Position numbers and translations under genes: made by a program. Below the pieces are notes generated by a model. The model saw only the letters and a list, made by a program, of their open reading frames with translations. It ran no database searches and had not been told where the DNA came from. A DNA stretch of 64,000 bases from Stutzerimonas stutzeri (GTDB lineage Bacteria; Pseudomonadota; Gammaproteobacteria; Pseudomonadales; Pseudomonadaceae): positions 517,038 to 581,037 of the forward strand of contig NZ_CP007441.1 of NCBI RefSeq assembly GCF_000590475.1. The letters run 5' to 3'. Below are positions 9,295-18,733 of the stretch, one piece after another (position 1 is the stretch's first letter; every line of letters begins with the position of its first letter).

Positions 9295-10812
9295 ATGACC
9301 AGTTTGTCCGCCGACGATTCGTATCTGAACCACTACGGGTTCAGTCATGATCCTTTCGCTGCTCGCGTGCCTGGCTTCAAGTTCTTCCCGGCTCAGCGCA
9401 AGCCGGTGCTGGGGCAATTGCACCATCTTGCTCGCTACAGTCAGTTGCTGTTGGTAGTAACCGGGCCCGAAGGGAGCGGCAAGACACTCGTGCGCCAAGC
9501 GCTTGTTGCGAGCAGCAACAAACAGGCTGTTCAGAGCGTGGTTGTTTCGCCGCAGGAAACCGTTGATTCGAATGCCGTCTTGCAGCAAATCGCACAGGCG
9601 CTTGGCAGCCAAGACGCCGACTTCGAATCGATTATGGCGCAGATCATCCAATTGGCACTGACCGGCCAAGAGGTCTACGTGCTGGTCGACGATGCCGAGC
9701 GGCTTACTGGTGCTGCTGTCGAAACATTGTTGCGATTGGCTCAGGGCAGCCCACAAGGCCGACCGCATGTGTTTCTGTTCGGTGAGCATGCGTTGGTAGA
9801 TCGTCTGGAGGCGCTGGTTGAGGGGGAGGAGCGCTTCCATGTGATCGCGCTTCAGCCCTACGAGGAAGACGAGACCCGTGAATATCTGGCGTTGCGCCTT
9901 GAAGGTGCCGGGGGTGGGCTGGACTGCTTCAGCGAAGAGCAGATTGTCCACATCCACGAAAATTCTGGTGGCTGGCCTGGTGCTATCAATCAAGCGGCCC
10001 GCGATGAGCTTCTCGATGCTATGCAGCATTCCAAGGCGCATCGAAAGTCGGCTGGATGGCGCTTGCCGCTGCCGATGAAGCACGTGTTGGCCTTGGCTGC
10101 GGTCGTTTGTGTCGTCGTGATTGCGCTGCTCATGCGTGACTCGAGCGATCAATCTATGGCGCCTACCACCGCCAGCTTGCCGCTGGATGCGGGAAGATCT
10201 GCTTCACCGTCACAGGAACCGTCATCCATTGAGCTCGGCGAGCGTGAGGGTTCGGCGCTTGATCTCGTTCCGCCCCAGCCGGAGCAGCCGCTTATTCGCG
10301 AACCCCTTGCTGCAGCCGGTAGTGCGGAGACGGATGATTCGTCGGGTGCGCTGATAGAAGAGTCGGCAGTGAACGGCGACCCGGCGCGCGACGAAAGCCA
10401 GGCACCTGCTGAAGCTGGGAGTCCCGCCCCTGTGCAGAATTCGGCAACCGAACCGGTCCTGCCGTCCGAAGTGTCGCGAGAGCCGGCGCGGCAAGTTGTC
10501 GCGAAGCCCGCTGCGGTTGCGCCTGCGGCAGATTGGTACGCCAGTCAGCCTAAAACCAACTACTTGGTTCAAGTGCTGGGAACGCGTACCCGGAGTAATG
10601 CTGAGGCGTTGGTGAAACAACGCGGCAATAGCTTCAGGTATTTCGTCAAGCAGCATGAGGGTAAGCCGCTGTATGTTGTCACTCATGGCAGTTTCCCCAG
10701 CCGAAATGCTGCGTTGGAAGCCATCAAGGCGCTGCCGGCCTCGCTGAAGGCAGGCAAGCCTTGGGCTCGGAGTTTCGCGAGTGTTCAACAGGAAATCTCG
10801 CAGGCGCGCTAA
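9295..10812 (+). CDS. DamX-like AAA ATPase with SPOR domain
   Basis: Predicted cell-division associated membrane protein. The N-terminus is an ExeA-type AAA domain with Walker A GPEGSGKT (57-64) and a Walker B-like VYVLVDDAERL (about 127-137). One transmembrane helix lies at about 262-280, followed by a Pro/Glu/Ala-rich periplasmic linker and a C-terminal SPOR domain (about 423-500, starting NYLVQVLG) that in this family binds denuded glycan at the septum. Length 505 aa. The position after aroB matches damX of enterobacteria, but the AAA domain there lacks an intact P-loop in some members; here the P-loop looks complete. It ends the operon at a strong terminator. Confidence 0.85.
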   Translation: MTSLSADDSYLNHYGFSHDPFAARVPGFKFFPAQRKPVLGQLHHLARYSQLLLVVTGPEGSGKTLVRQALVASSNKQAVQSVVVSPQETVDSNAVLQQIAQALGSQDADFESIMAQIIQLALTGQEVYVLVDDAERLTGAAVETLLRLAQGSPQGRPHVFLFGEHALVDRLEALVEGEERFHVIALQPYEEDETREYLALRLEGAGGGLDCFSEEQIVHIHENSGGWPGAINQAARDELLDAMQHSKAHRKSAGWRLPLPMKHVLALAAVVCVVVIALLMRDSSDQSMAPTTASLPLDAGRSASPSQEPSSIELGEREGSALDLVPPQPEQPLIREPLAAAGSAETDDSSGALIEESAVNGDPARDESQAPAEAGSPAPVQNSATEPVLPSEVSREPARQVVAKPAAVAPAADWYASQPKTNYLVQVLGTRTRSNAEALVKQRGNSFRYFVKQHEGKPLYVVTHGSFPSRNAALEAIKALPASLKAGKPWARSFASVQQEISQAR

Positions 10813-10817
10813 TTCCT

Positions 10818-10852
10818 GCCCCAAAAAGGTGCGCAATGCACCTTTTTGGGGC
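10818..10852 (+). terminator. Rho-independent terminator after the pil-aro operon
   Basis: A 15-bp perfect stem (arm GCCCCAAAAAGGTGC) with loop GCAAT lies 6 bases after the damX-like stop. The T-run is within the right arm (CCTTTTTGGGG). It separates the pil-aro unit from gltB. Confidence 0.85.
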
Positions 10853-10986
10853 TTGTGAAAATAAAATTGTGTCGTTCTACCGGGCTTTGTAAACTGCTCC
10901 CCCTTTTGCCCACGTGTATGACGGGGCGGTTCCGTGCGCCGTCAATAAGGGGTTGATTTACAACGCATTTAGCTGGTGGAGTGCCT

Positions 10987-13900
10987 ATGAGAGCAGGTCT
11001 GTTTCGTCCTGAAGAGTTCAAGGATAACTGCGGCTTCGGTCTGATCGCCCACATGCAGGGCGAGGCAAGCCATCACCTGCTTCAGACCGCTATTCAATCC
11101 CTCACCTGCATGACTCACCGCGGCGGCATCAACGCCGACGGCAAAACGGGCGATGGCTGTGGTCTGCTGATGCAGAAGCCCGACGCGTTCCTGCGTGCCA
11201 TGGCCAAGCAGCATTTCGATGTCCAGCTCCCTGCGTTATACGCCGTCGGCATGATTTTTCTCAGCCAGGACGCGACCAAGGCGGAAGCGGCCAGGGCACA
11301 GCTCAACGACCAGATAGCCGCCCAAGGGCTGACGCTGGTCGGCTGGCGCGAGGTTCCGGTCGATACCGCCGTGTTGGGTCGTCTGGCACTGGAGCGCCTG
11401 CCACGCATTGAACAGGTGTTCGTCTCGGCTGAAGGGCTGTCTGAGCGCGAGTTCGGTATCAAGCTGTTTTTTGCGCGCCGCCGTGCCGAAGTTGCGCTGG
11501 CTGGCGACAAGGAATTCTATGTTTGCAGCTTTTCCGACAAGGACATCATCTACAAAGGCCTGATGATGCCGGCCGATCTGGCGCAGTTCTATCCTGATCT
11601 CGGCGACGAGCGTCTGGCGACCGCCATCTGCGTATTCCATCAGCGTTTCTCCACCAACACGATGCCGCAATGGCCCTTGGCGCAGCCGTTCCGCTTTCTC
11701 GCCCACAACGGCGAAATCAACACCATTACCGGTAACCGCAACTGGGCCCAGGCGCGTCGGCTGAAATTCGCTAACGAGCTGCTGCCGGACCTGGAAAGCC
11801 TCGATCCACTGGTCAACCGCACCGGCTCCGACTCCTCGAGCATGGATAACATGTTGGAGCTGTTGGTCTCCGGCGGGATGGATTTGTTCCGTGGTCTGCG
11901 CATGATCATTCCGCCGGCCTGGCAGAACGTCGAAACCATGGATCCCGACCTGCGAGCCTTCTACGAATTCAACTCCATGCATATGGAGCCGTGGGATGGT
12001 CCGGCTGGCGTGGTGCTCACCGATGGTCGCCATGCGGTCTGCCTGCTCGACCGAAACGGTCTGCGTCCGGCGCGTTGGGTGACCACGACCAATGGTTACA
12101 TCACCCTTGCGTCCGAAGTCGGTGTATGGGATTACAAGCCGGAAGACGTTATCGCCAAGGGACGTGTGGGTCCGGGGCAGATCCTCGCGGTGGATACCGA
12201 AACGGGGCAGGTCCTGCATACCGATGACATCGACAACCGTCTGAAGTCGCAGCATCCGTATAAGAAGTGGCTGCGCCAGAATGCGCTGCGTATCCAGTCG
12301 ACCCTGGACGATAATGATCACGGCTCGGCCTTCTACGACGCCGACCAGCTCAAGCAATACATGAAAATGTATCAGGTCACCTTCGAAGAGCGTGACCAGG
12401 TGCTGCGCCCGCTGGCCGAACAGGGCCAGGAAGCGGTGGGCTCGATGGGCGACGACACGCCCATGGCCGTGCTATCGCGCCGGGTGCGCTCGCCGTACGA
12501 CTACTTCCGTCAGCAGTTCGCGCAGGTGACCAATCCGCCGATCGACCCGTTGCGCGAATCCATCGTGATGTCGCTGGAAACCTGCCTGGGTGCCGAGCGT
12601 AACCTCTTCGAAGAAACCGCCGATCACGCCAACCGCGCGATCCTGACCACGCCGGTGATCTCCCCTGCAAAATGGCGGACGATCATGGAACTCGACCGTC
12701 CGGGCTTCGAGCGGCATCTGATCGACCTCAATTACGACGAGTCCCTGGGCCTCCAGGCCGCGGTTCGCAATATTGCTGATCAGGCCGAGGAAGCCGTGCG
12801 CAGCGGCAAGGTCATGCTGATTCTCAGCGACCGCGCAATCCAGCCAGGCAAGCTACCGGTGCATGCATCGCTGGCCGTAGGTGCCGTGCATCATCGTCTG
12901 ATCGAGACCGGCCTGCGCTGCGATTGCAACATTCTGGTTGAGACGGCGACTGCACGTGATCCGCATCACTTCGCCGTGTTGATCGGCTTCGGTGCGACGG
13001 CGGTCTATCCCTTCCTCGCGTTCGAAGTGCTCGGCGATCTGATCCGCACCGGTGAGGTGCTGGGCGATCTCTACGAAGTGTTCAAGCACTACCGCAAGGG
13101 CATCTCCAAGGGCCTGCTGAAGATCATCTCGAAGATGGGCATCTCGACCATCACCTCATACCGCGGTGCGCAGCTGTTCGAAGCCGTCGGGCTGGCCGAT
13201 GAGGTCGTCGACGTCAGCTTCCGCGGTGTCGCCAGCCGTATCAAGGGTGCGCGTTTCGCTGATCTGGAAGCCGAACAGAAAGCGCTCGCGACAGAAGCCT
13301 GGAGTACACGCAAGCCGATCCAGCAAGGCGGCCTGCTGAAGTTCGTCTATGGCGGCGAGTATCACGCCTACAACCCCGACGTGGTGGCCGCACTGCAGGT
13401 CGCGGTGCAGGAGGGTGACTACAACCGCTTCAAGGAATACACCGCGCTCGTCGACCAGCGTCCCGTGGCGATGCTGCGTGACCTGCTCAAGCTTAAAGTA
13501 TCGGACCAGCCGCTGGCGCTCGAAGAGGTCGAGCCGCTGGAGCAGATCCTCAAACGCTTCGACTCGGCCGGCATCTCGCTCGGCGCGCTGTCGCCGGAGG
13601 CCCACGAAGCCATCGCGGCGGCGATGAATCGCATCGGCGCGCGTTCCAACTCGGGAGAGGGTGGGGAAGACCCGTCGCGTTACGGCACCAACCGCAGCTC
13701 GAAGATCAAGCAGGTGGCGACTGGCCGTTTCGGCGTGACGCCGGAATATCTGGTGAATGCCGAGGTGTTGCAGATCAAGGTTGCCCAGGGCGCCAAGCCC
13801 GGCGAGGGCGGCCAACTGCCCGGTGGCAAGGTCAACGGCCTGATTGCCAAGCTGCGTTATGCCGTGCCCGGCGTTACATTGATTTCACCGCCGCCGCATC

Positions 13901-15435
13901 ATGACATCTACTCGATCGAAGACCTGGCTCAGCTGATTTTCGATCTCAAGCAGGTCAATCCCAAGGCACTGGTATCGGTCAAGCTGGTGGCTGAACCTGG
14001 CGTCGGCACCATTGCCGCCGGGGTCGCTAAGGCTTATGCGGATCTGATCACTATTTCCGGCTACGACGGCGGCACCGGTGCTTCACCGCTGACCTCTATT
14101 CGCTATGCCGGCTCGCCCTGGGAGCTCGGCCTGGCCGAAACACACCAGACCCTGCGCGGCAATGACCTGCGTGGAAAGGTCCGGGTACAGACCGATGGTG
14201 GCCTGAAGACCGGTCTCGACGTGGTCAAAGCGGCCATCCTGGGCGCTGAGAGCTTCGGCTTTGGTACGGCGCCGATGATCGCGCTGGGCTGTAAATATCT
14301 GCGTATTTGCCATCTGAACAATTGCGCCACGGGCATCGCCACGCAAAATGACCAGCTGCGCAAGGACCATTTCATCGGGACTGTCGACATGGTGGTCAAC
14401 TTCTTCAGCTTCGTCGCTGAGGAAACCCGTGAATGGCTGGCCAAGCTGGGCGTGCGCAGCCTGCAGGACCTGATTGGGCGTACCGATCTGCTTGAAATGC
14501 TGCCAGGCGAGACCGCCAAACAGAACCATCTGGATCTGACGCCTCTGCTCGGCAGCGATTACATTCCTGCCGATAAGCCGCAGTTCTGCGAAGTGGAGAA
14601 AAATCCGCCGTTCGACCAGGGCCTGCTGGCCGAAGAAATGGTCAAGCTCGCGCGTTCGTCGATCGACGCCAAGAGCGGTGGCGAATTCGAGTTGGATATC
14701 TGCAACTGCGACCGCTCCATTGGTGCTCGCGTTTCCGGCGAGATCGCGCGAGTGCACGGCAATCAGGGCATGAAGGACGCACCGATTACCTTCCGCTTCA
14801 AGGGCACGGCAGGTCAGAGCTTCGGCGTCTGGAACGCTGGCGGCTTGCACCTGTATCTGGAAGGGGATGCCAACGACTATGTCGGCAAGGGTATGACCGG
14901 CGGCAAGCTGGTCGTTACTCAGCCGAAGAACAGCGGATTTGAGTCGCAGGATTCGGCGATTGTCGGCAATACCTGTCTGTATGGCGCCACTGGCGGCAAG
15001 CTGTTCGCTGGTGGTACCGCAGGGGAGCGCTTCGCCGTCCGTAACTCAGGTGCGCACGCGGTCGTTGAAGGTACCGGCGATCATTGCTGCGAGTACATGA
15101 CCGGTGGCTTCGTCTGCGTGCTCGGCAAGACCGGCTACAACTTCGGTTCGGGCATGACCGGTGGTTTCGCCTATGTGCTCGACATGGATAACAGCTTCGT
15201 CGATCGGGTGAACAACGAGCTGGTAAACCTGCAGCGCATCACGGGTGAGGCGATGGAAGCCCACCGTAGCCATCTGCAAGAAGTGCTGCGCGAGTACGTC
15301 GCCGAAACCGGCAGCGCATGGGGCGAGAAACTCCTGGAGAACCTCGACGATTACCTGCGTCGCTTCTGGCTGGTCAAGCCGAAGGCGGCCAACCTGGCGT
15401 CGTTGCTGTCGACCACTCGGGCCAACCCCCAATAA
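10987..15435 (+). CDS. gltB: Glutamate synthase (NADPH) large subunit
   Basis: Transfers the amide nitrogen of glutamine to 2-oxoglutarate. The start at ATG 10987 is preferred over GTG 10981 because GGTGGAG (about 10975-10981) is the ribosome-binding site and would overlap the GTG. The N-terminus MRAGLFRPEEFKDN precedes Cys15, the nucleophile exposed after propeptide removal in this family (CGFGLIAHM). Domains in order: class II glutamine amidotransferase (to about 430), central domain, FMN-binding synthase domain with the 3Fe-4S ligands in CKYLRICHLNNC, and a C-terminal GXGXG beta-helix. 1482 aa, full length. A 134-base leader separates it from the upstream terminator. Confidence 0.98.
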   Translation: MRAGLFRPEEFKDNCGFGLIAHMQGEASHHLLQTAIQSLTCMTHRGGINADGKTGDGCGLLMQKPDAFLRAMAKQHFDVQLPALYAVGMIFLSQDATKAEAARAQLNDQIAAQGLTLVGWREVPVDTAVLGRLALERLPRIEQVFVSAEGLSEREFGIKLFFARRRAEVALAGDKEFYVCSFSDKDIIYKGLMMPADLAQFYPDLGDERLATAICVFHQRFSTNTMPQWPLAQPFRFLAHNGEINTITGNRNWAQARRLKFANELLPDLESLDPLVNRTGSDSSSMDNMLELLVSGGMDLFRGLRMIIPPAWQNVETMDPDLRAFYEFNSMHMEPWDGPAGVVLTDGRHAVCLLDRNGLRPARWVTTTNGYITLASEVGVWDYKPEDVIAKGRVGPGQILAVDTETGQVLHTDDIDNRLKSQHPYKKWLRQNALRIQSTLDDNDHGSAFYDADQLKQYMKMYQVTFEERDQVLRPLAEQGQEAVGSMGDDTPMAVLSRRVRSPYDYFRQQFAQVTNPPIDPLRESIVMSLETCLGAERNLFEETADHANRAILTTPVISPAKWRTIMELDRPGFERHLIDLNYDESLGLQAAVRNIADQAEEAVRSGKVMLILSDRAIQPGKLPVHASLAVGAVHHRLIETGLRCDCNILVETATARDPHHFAVLIGFGATAVYPFLAFEVLGDLIRTGEVLGDLYEVFKHYRKGISKGLLKIISKMGISTITSYRGAQLFEAVGLADEVVDVSFRGVASRIKGARFADLEAEQKALATEAWSTRKPIQQGGLLKFVYGGEYHAYNPDVVAALQVAVQEGDYNRFKEYTALVDQRPVAMLRDLLKLKVSDQPLALEEVEPLEQILKRFDSAGISLGALSPEAHEAIAAAMNRIGARSNSGEGGEDPSRYGTNRSSKIKQVATGRFGVTPEYLVNAEVLQIKVAQGAKPGEGGQLPGGKVNGLIAKLRYAVPGVTLISPPPHHDIYSIEDLAQLIFDLKQVNPKALVSVKLVAEPGVGTIAAGVAKAYADLITISGYDGGTGASPLTSIRYAGSPWELGLAETHQTLRGNDLRGKVRVQTDGGLKTGLDVVKAAILGAESFGFGTAPMIALGCKYLRICHLNNCATGIATQNDQLRKDHFIGTVDMVVNFFSFVAEETREWLAKLGVRSLQDLIGRTDLLEMLPGETAKQNHLDLTPLLGSDYIPADKPQFCEVEKNPPFDQGLLAEEMVKLARSSIDAKSGGEFELDICNCDRSIGARVSGEIARVHGNQGMKDAPITFRFKGTAGQSFGVWNAGGLHLYLEGDANDYVGKGMTGGKLVVTQPKNSGFESQDSAIVGNTCLYGATGGKLFAGGTAGERFAVRNSGAHAVVEGTGDHCCEYMTGGFVCVLGKTGYNFGSGMTGGFAYVLDMDNSFVDRVNNELVNLQRITGEAMEAHRSHLQEVLREYVAETGSAWGEKLLENLDDYLRRFWLVKPKAANLASLLSTTRANPQ

Positions 15436-15455
15436 AAAGCAGATTCAAGCGGCAA

Positions 15456-15528
15456 GCCTCGACATGAGTTCGAGGCCAGCCCCGCTCCGTGATTGTCACG
15501 CAGCTTGCAGCCTTGGGCTTGCGGCTGC
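15456..15528. repeat. Intergenic hairpin pair between gltB and gltD
   Basis: The 111-base gltB-gltD gap holds two inverted repeats: GCCTCGA / TCGAGGC (15456-15476, 7-base loop) and GCAGCC / GGCTGC (15507-15528). The GC-rich AGCTTGCAGCC wording resembles dispersed intergenic repeats of pseudomonads (recall, not searched). It could act as an RNA stability or attenuation element tuning the two subunits. Confidence 0.45.
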
Positions 15529-15546
15529 CGCTAAGAGGTTTTGGAA

Positions 15547-16965
15547 ATGACTGAACGTCTGAATAACGACTTCCAGTTCATCGAAGTCGGGCGCAAGGAT
15601 CCAAAGAAGAAGCTGCTGCGCCAGCGCAAGAAGGAGTTCGTCGAAATCTACGAACCCTTCAAGCCGCAGCAGGCTTGCGAGCAGGCCCATCGCTGCCTGG
15701 GTTGTGGCAACCCTTATTGCGAGTGGAAGTGCCCGGTTCACAACTACATTCCCAACTGGCTCAAGCTGGTCTCCGAGGGCAATATTCTCGCTGCCGCCGA
15801 ATTGGCGCATCAGACCAACACCCTGCCGGAAGTCTGTGGACGTGTATGCCCGCAGGATCGTCTGTGCGAGGGCGCCTGCACGCTCAATGACGGCTTCGGC
15901 GCCGTCACCATCGGCTCGGTGGAGAAATACATCGCTGACACTGCGTTCGCCATGGGCTGGCGCCCCGACATGTCCAAGGTCAAGCCGACCGGCAAGAAGG
16001 TCGCCATTATCGGTGCCGGCCCGGCCGGTCTCGGTTGTGCCGACGTGTTGGTGCGAAGTGGGGTGACCCCGGTGGTCTTCGACAAGAATCCGGAAATCGG
16101 CGGCTTGCTGACCTTCGGTATTCCCGAGTTCAAGTTGGAAAAAAGCGTCCTTAGTCGCCGCCGTGAAATCTTCGGCGGGATGGGAATCGAGTTCCGCCTG
16201 AATACCGAAGTGGGCAAGGACATCAGCATCGAACAGCTGCTGGCCGACTACGATGCGGTGTTTATGGGCATGGGGACTTACACCTACATGAAGGGCGGCT
16301 TCCCCGGTGAGGACCTGCCAGGCGTCCACGATGCGCTGGATTTCCTGATCGCCAACGTCAATCGCAACCTCGGCTTCGAAAAGTCGCCGGAAGACTTCGT
16401 CGACATGAAGGGCAAGAAGGTCGTGGTACTCGGTGGTGGCGACACGGCCATGGACTGTAACCGCACGTCCATCCGTCAGGGCGCAAAGAGCGTTACCTGT
16501 GCTTACCGGCGTGACGCGGCGAACATGCCGGGTTCGCGCAAGGAAGTGAAGAACGCCAAGGAAGAGGGCGTCAAGTTCCTCTTCAATCGCCAGCCCATTG
16601 CCATTGTCGGCGAAGGCAAGGTCGAGGGCGTCAAGGTCGTCGAGACCCGTCTCGGCGCGCCAGATGCGCGCGGTCGCCGCAGCCCCGAGCCGATTCCGGG
16701 CTCCGAGGAAGTGCTGCCGGCCGATGCCGTGGTCATCGCCTTCGGTTTCCGGCCGAGCCCGGCCGACTGGTTCGAAGGCCAGAACATCCAGACCGACAAT
16801 CAGGGTCGTGTCGTGGCGCCTGAGATCGGTCAGTTCAAGCACCAGACCAGCAATCCGAAAATCTTCGCGGGCGGCGATATGGTGCGCGGTTCCGATCTGG
16901 TGGTGACGGCCATCTTCGAAGGTCGTCAGGCGGCTGAGGGGATTCTGGACTACCTGGAGGTCTGA
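15547..16965 (+). CDS. gltD: Glutamate synthase (NADPH) small subunit
   Basis: Supplies electrons from NADPH through FAD and two 4Fe-4S clusters to GltB. ATG 15547 is chosen (AGAGG seven bases upstream) over a TTG two codons earlier. The N-terminal cluster ligands are in CLGCGNPYCEWKCP and CGRVCPQDRLCEGAC; the FAD loop is IIGAGPAGLG and the NADPH loop VVLGGGDTAMD. 472 aa, standard length. It closes with a terminator about 120 bases downstream. Confidence 0.98.
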   Translation: MTERLNNDFQFIEVGRKDPKKKLLRQRKKEFVEIYEPFKPQQACEQAHRCLGCGNPYCEWKCPVHNYIPNWLKLVSEGNILAAAELAHQTNTLPEVCGRVCPQDRLCEGACTLNDGFGAVTIGSVEKYIADTAFAMGWRPDMSKVKPTGKKVAIIGAGPAGLGCADVLVRSGVTPVVFDKNPEIGGLLTFGIPEFKLEKSVLSRRREIFGGMGIEFRLNTEVGKDISIEQLLADYDAVFMGMGTYTYMKGGFPGEDLPGVHDALDFLIANVNRNLGFEKSPEDFVDMKGKKVVVLGGGDTAMDCNRTSIRQGAKSVTCAYRRDAANMPGSRKEVKNAKEEGVKFLFNRQPIAIVGEGKVEGVKVVETRLGAPDARGRRSPEPIPGSEEVLPADAVVIAFGFRPSPADWFEGQNIQTDNQGRVVAPEIGQFKHQTSNPKIFAGGDMVRGSDLVVTAIFEGRQAAEGILDYLEV

Positions 16966-17008
16966 TTCGTCGGATGACCGCGCTTGTGCAGCCACCGACC
17001 GGTCTCAT

Positions 17009-17034
17009 GGTGGATGGTACAAACGACGTCCACC
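17009..17034. repeat. GGTGGA...TCCACC intergenic inverted repeat
   Basis: Arms GGTGGA and TCCACC enclose 14 bases between gltD and the terminator. The wording (GGTGGATGG...TCCACCCTGCG) resembles a dispersed intergenic element I recall from Pseudomonas genomes; this is recall, not a search. Confidence 0.3.
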
Positions 17035-17086
17035 CTGCGTCGGTTTGCAGTACCAAGCCCGCCTGACAAGAATGAGGCCCATAGAT

Positions 17087-17119
17087 AAAAGGCACGGCGC
17101 TCGCCGTGCCTTTTGTTTT
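17087..17119 (+). terminator. Terminator of gltBD
   Basis: A 12-bp stem AAAAGGCACGGC / GCCGTGCCTTTT with a GCTC loop is followed by GTTTTC, 120 bases after gltD and about 45 before hemE. The A-tract on the left arm may let it work in both directions. Confidence 0.85.
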
Positions 17120-17162
17120 CTGCTTTGCGACAATGCCGCCACTCTTTTGCTGGAACCCAGAC

Positions 17163-18227
17163 ATGACTGCCTTGAAGAACGATCGCTTCCTTCGCGCCCT
17201 GCTCAAGCAACCTGTCGACGTCACCCCGGTGTGGATGATGCGTCAGGCCGGACGCTACCTTCCGGAATACCGGGCCAGCCGCAGCAAGGCGGGCGATTTC
17301 ATGAGCCTGTGCAGGAATCCGGAGCTGGCGTGCGAAGTCACCCTGCAGCCGCTGGAGCGTTATCCGCTGGATGCTGCCATCCTGTTTTCCGACATCCTTA
17401 CCGTGCCCGATGCCATGGGCCTGGGGCTGTATTTCGAGACCGGCGAGGGGCCGCGCTTCAAAAAGGTCGTCAGCAACATGGCTGACATCGAGGCGCTACC
17501 GATACCAGACCCGGAAAAGGATCTGGGCTACGTGATGAACGCGGTGCGTACCATCCGCCGTGAACTGAACGGCCGCGTGCCGCTGATCGGCTTTTCCGGC
17601 AGCCCCTGGACCCTGGCGACCTATATGGTCGAGGGCGGCTCTTCGAAAGATTTCCGCAAGTCCAAGGCGATGCTCTACGAGAATCCGCAGGCCATGCATA
17701 TGCTGCTCGACAAGCTGGCGCAGTCGGTGATCGGCTACCTCAACGGGCAGATCCTGGCCGGAGCCCAGGCGGTGCAGATTTTCGATTCCTGGGGTGGCAG
17801 CCTGTCGGCGGCGGCGTACCAGGAGTTCTCCCTGGCCTATATGCAGAAGATCGTCGATGGGCTGATCCGCGAGCACGACGGTCGCCGCGTGCCGGTGATC
17901 CTCTTCACCAAGGGCGGCGGGCTCTGGCTCGAGTCGATGGCCGAGAGCGGCGCCGAGGCCCTGGGGCTCGATTGGACATGCGACATCGGTGCCGCACGTG
18001 CTCGCGTCGGTGACAAGGTCGCGCTACAGGGCAACATGGATCCCAGTGTGCTGTTCGCCAAGCCGGAGGCGATCCGTGCCGAGGTTGGGCGCATCCTCGC
18101 GAGCTTTGGCCCGGGCGAAGGCCATGTGTTCAATCTGGGCCACGGCATCACGCCGGAGGTCGATCCGGCCCATGCCGGCGCCTTCATCGAGTCTGTGCAC
18201 GAACTGTCGGCTCGCTATCACGGCTGA
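17163..18227 (+). CDS. hemE: Uroporphyrinogen decarboxylase
   Basis: Decarboxylates four acetate side chains of uroporphyrinogen III to give coproporphyrinogen III in haem synthesis. The two family signatures are present: PVWMMRQAGRYLPEYR near the N-terminus and IGFSGSPWTLATYMVEGG mid-protein. The start at ATG 17163 gives MTALKNDRFLRALLKQPVD, the usual pseudomonad N-terminus; an in-frame ATG 57 bases upstream falls in the previous terminator. 354 aa, full length, own terminator. Confidence 0.97.
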   Translation: MTALKNDRFLRALLKQPVDVTPVWMMRQAGRYLPEYRASRSKAGDFMSLCRNPELACEVTLQPLERYPLDAAILFSDILTVPDAMGLGLYFETGEGPRFKKVVSNMADIEALPIPDPEKDLGYVMNAVRTIRRELNGRVPLIGFSGSPWTLATYMVEGGSSKDFRKSKAMLYENPQAMHMLLDKLAQSVIGYLNGQILAGAQAVQIFDSWGGSLSAAAYQEFSLAYMQKIVDGLIREHDGRRVPVILFTKGGGLWLESMAESGAEALGLDWTCDIGAARARVGDKVALQGNMDPSVLFAKPEAIRAEVGRILASFGPGEGHVFNLGHGITPEVDPAHAGAFIESVHELSARYHG

Positions 18228-18245
18228 TAGCGTCCTCCAGCAAAG

Positions 18246-18277
18246 AAAAGAGCCGCTTGTTGCGGCTCTTTTCGTTT
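18246..18277 (+). terminator. Terminator of hemE (probably bidirectional)
   Basis: An 11-bp stem AAAAGAGCCGC / GCGGCTCTTTT with loop TTGTT, then CGTTT. The left A-tract gives a T-run on the opposite strand too, so it can also end the convergent minus-strand gene at 18289. Confidence 0.85.
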
Positions 18278-18288
18278 GGGCTGCCCGT

Positions 18289-18582
18289 TCAGGGCTGCTG
18301 ATAATGTCCGGGCGTGGTACCTGGCTTATGCTCATGGACCAGCTTGGTAACGCGGATGTCGGTAATGCCGATGACCTCGGCCTGCTCCAGCAGCTTGCCT
18401 TCATCGGCGCCCGCCTCGGGCATCACCAGGCTGTTCTCGGCATCGCCGTTATGCAGCTCGATCAGGTGCCGAGCGGCGCTGCCCTGCGACATGCGCTCTT
18501 CGTCGGACTCGATGATTTGAACGCGCGGGTCGTTCTGGAAGATGTAGTTGATTTCGAACTTGTGCGACGACTTGTCGAACAT
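18289..18582 (-). CDS. Conserved hypothetical protein, 97 aa
   Basis: I do not recognise a characterised family. The small soluble protein starts MFDKSSHKFEINYIFQNDPR, is rich in acidic residues in the middle (ESDEERMSQG) and ends HEHKPGTTPGHYQQP. No signal peptide or membrane segment. The start is supported by GGAG seven bases upstream. It is convergent with hemE and shares its terminator. It may be a core pseudomonad gene that travels with hemE; no role is inferred. Confidence 0.7.
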   Translation of the reverse strand: MFDKSSHKFEINYIFQNDPRVQIIESDEERMSQGSAARHLIELHNGDAENSLVMPEAGADEGKLLEQAEVIGITDIRVTKLVHEHKPGTTPGHYQQP

Positions 18583-18693
18583 GGACAGCTCCTTGAATGG
18601 TTAAAGGGTCTGTTCTGTTGACTCGCGGGTCCAGTTATTCGTTCGGCAGGCATCGGCGCCGGGCGACAGTCGGGAATGCTCAGTCTGGGTCAT

Positions 18694-18726
18694 AGCGCCC
18701 AGTGCCGTCGCAACGGCACGGGCGCT
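18694..18726. repeat. Strong intergenic hairpin
   Basis: A 14-bp stem (AGCGCCC + GTGCCGT pairing with ACGGCAC + GGGCGCT, one bulged A) with loop CGCA, just downstream of the 146-aa minus-strand gene. There is no T-run, so it is not a classical terminator; it may protect the 3' end of the message or be a REP-like element. Confidence 0.5.
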
Positions 18727-18733
18727 ACAGGAA

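Noticed and set aside
15496..16995. Long minus-strand frame (499 codons) opposite gltD
   Set aside because: Composition is His/Ala-rich antisense; gltD on the plus strand has intact cofactor motifs over the same interval.
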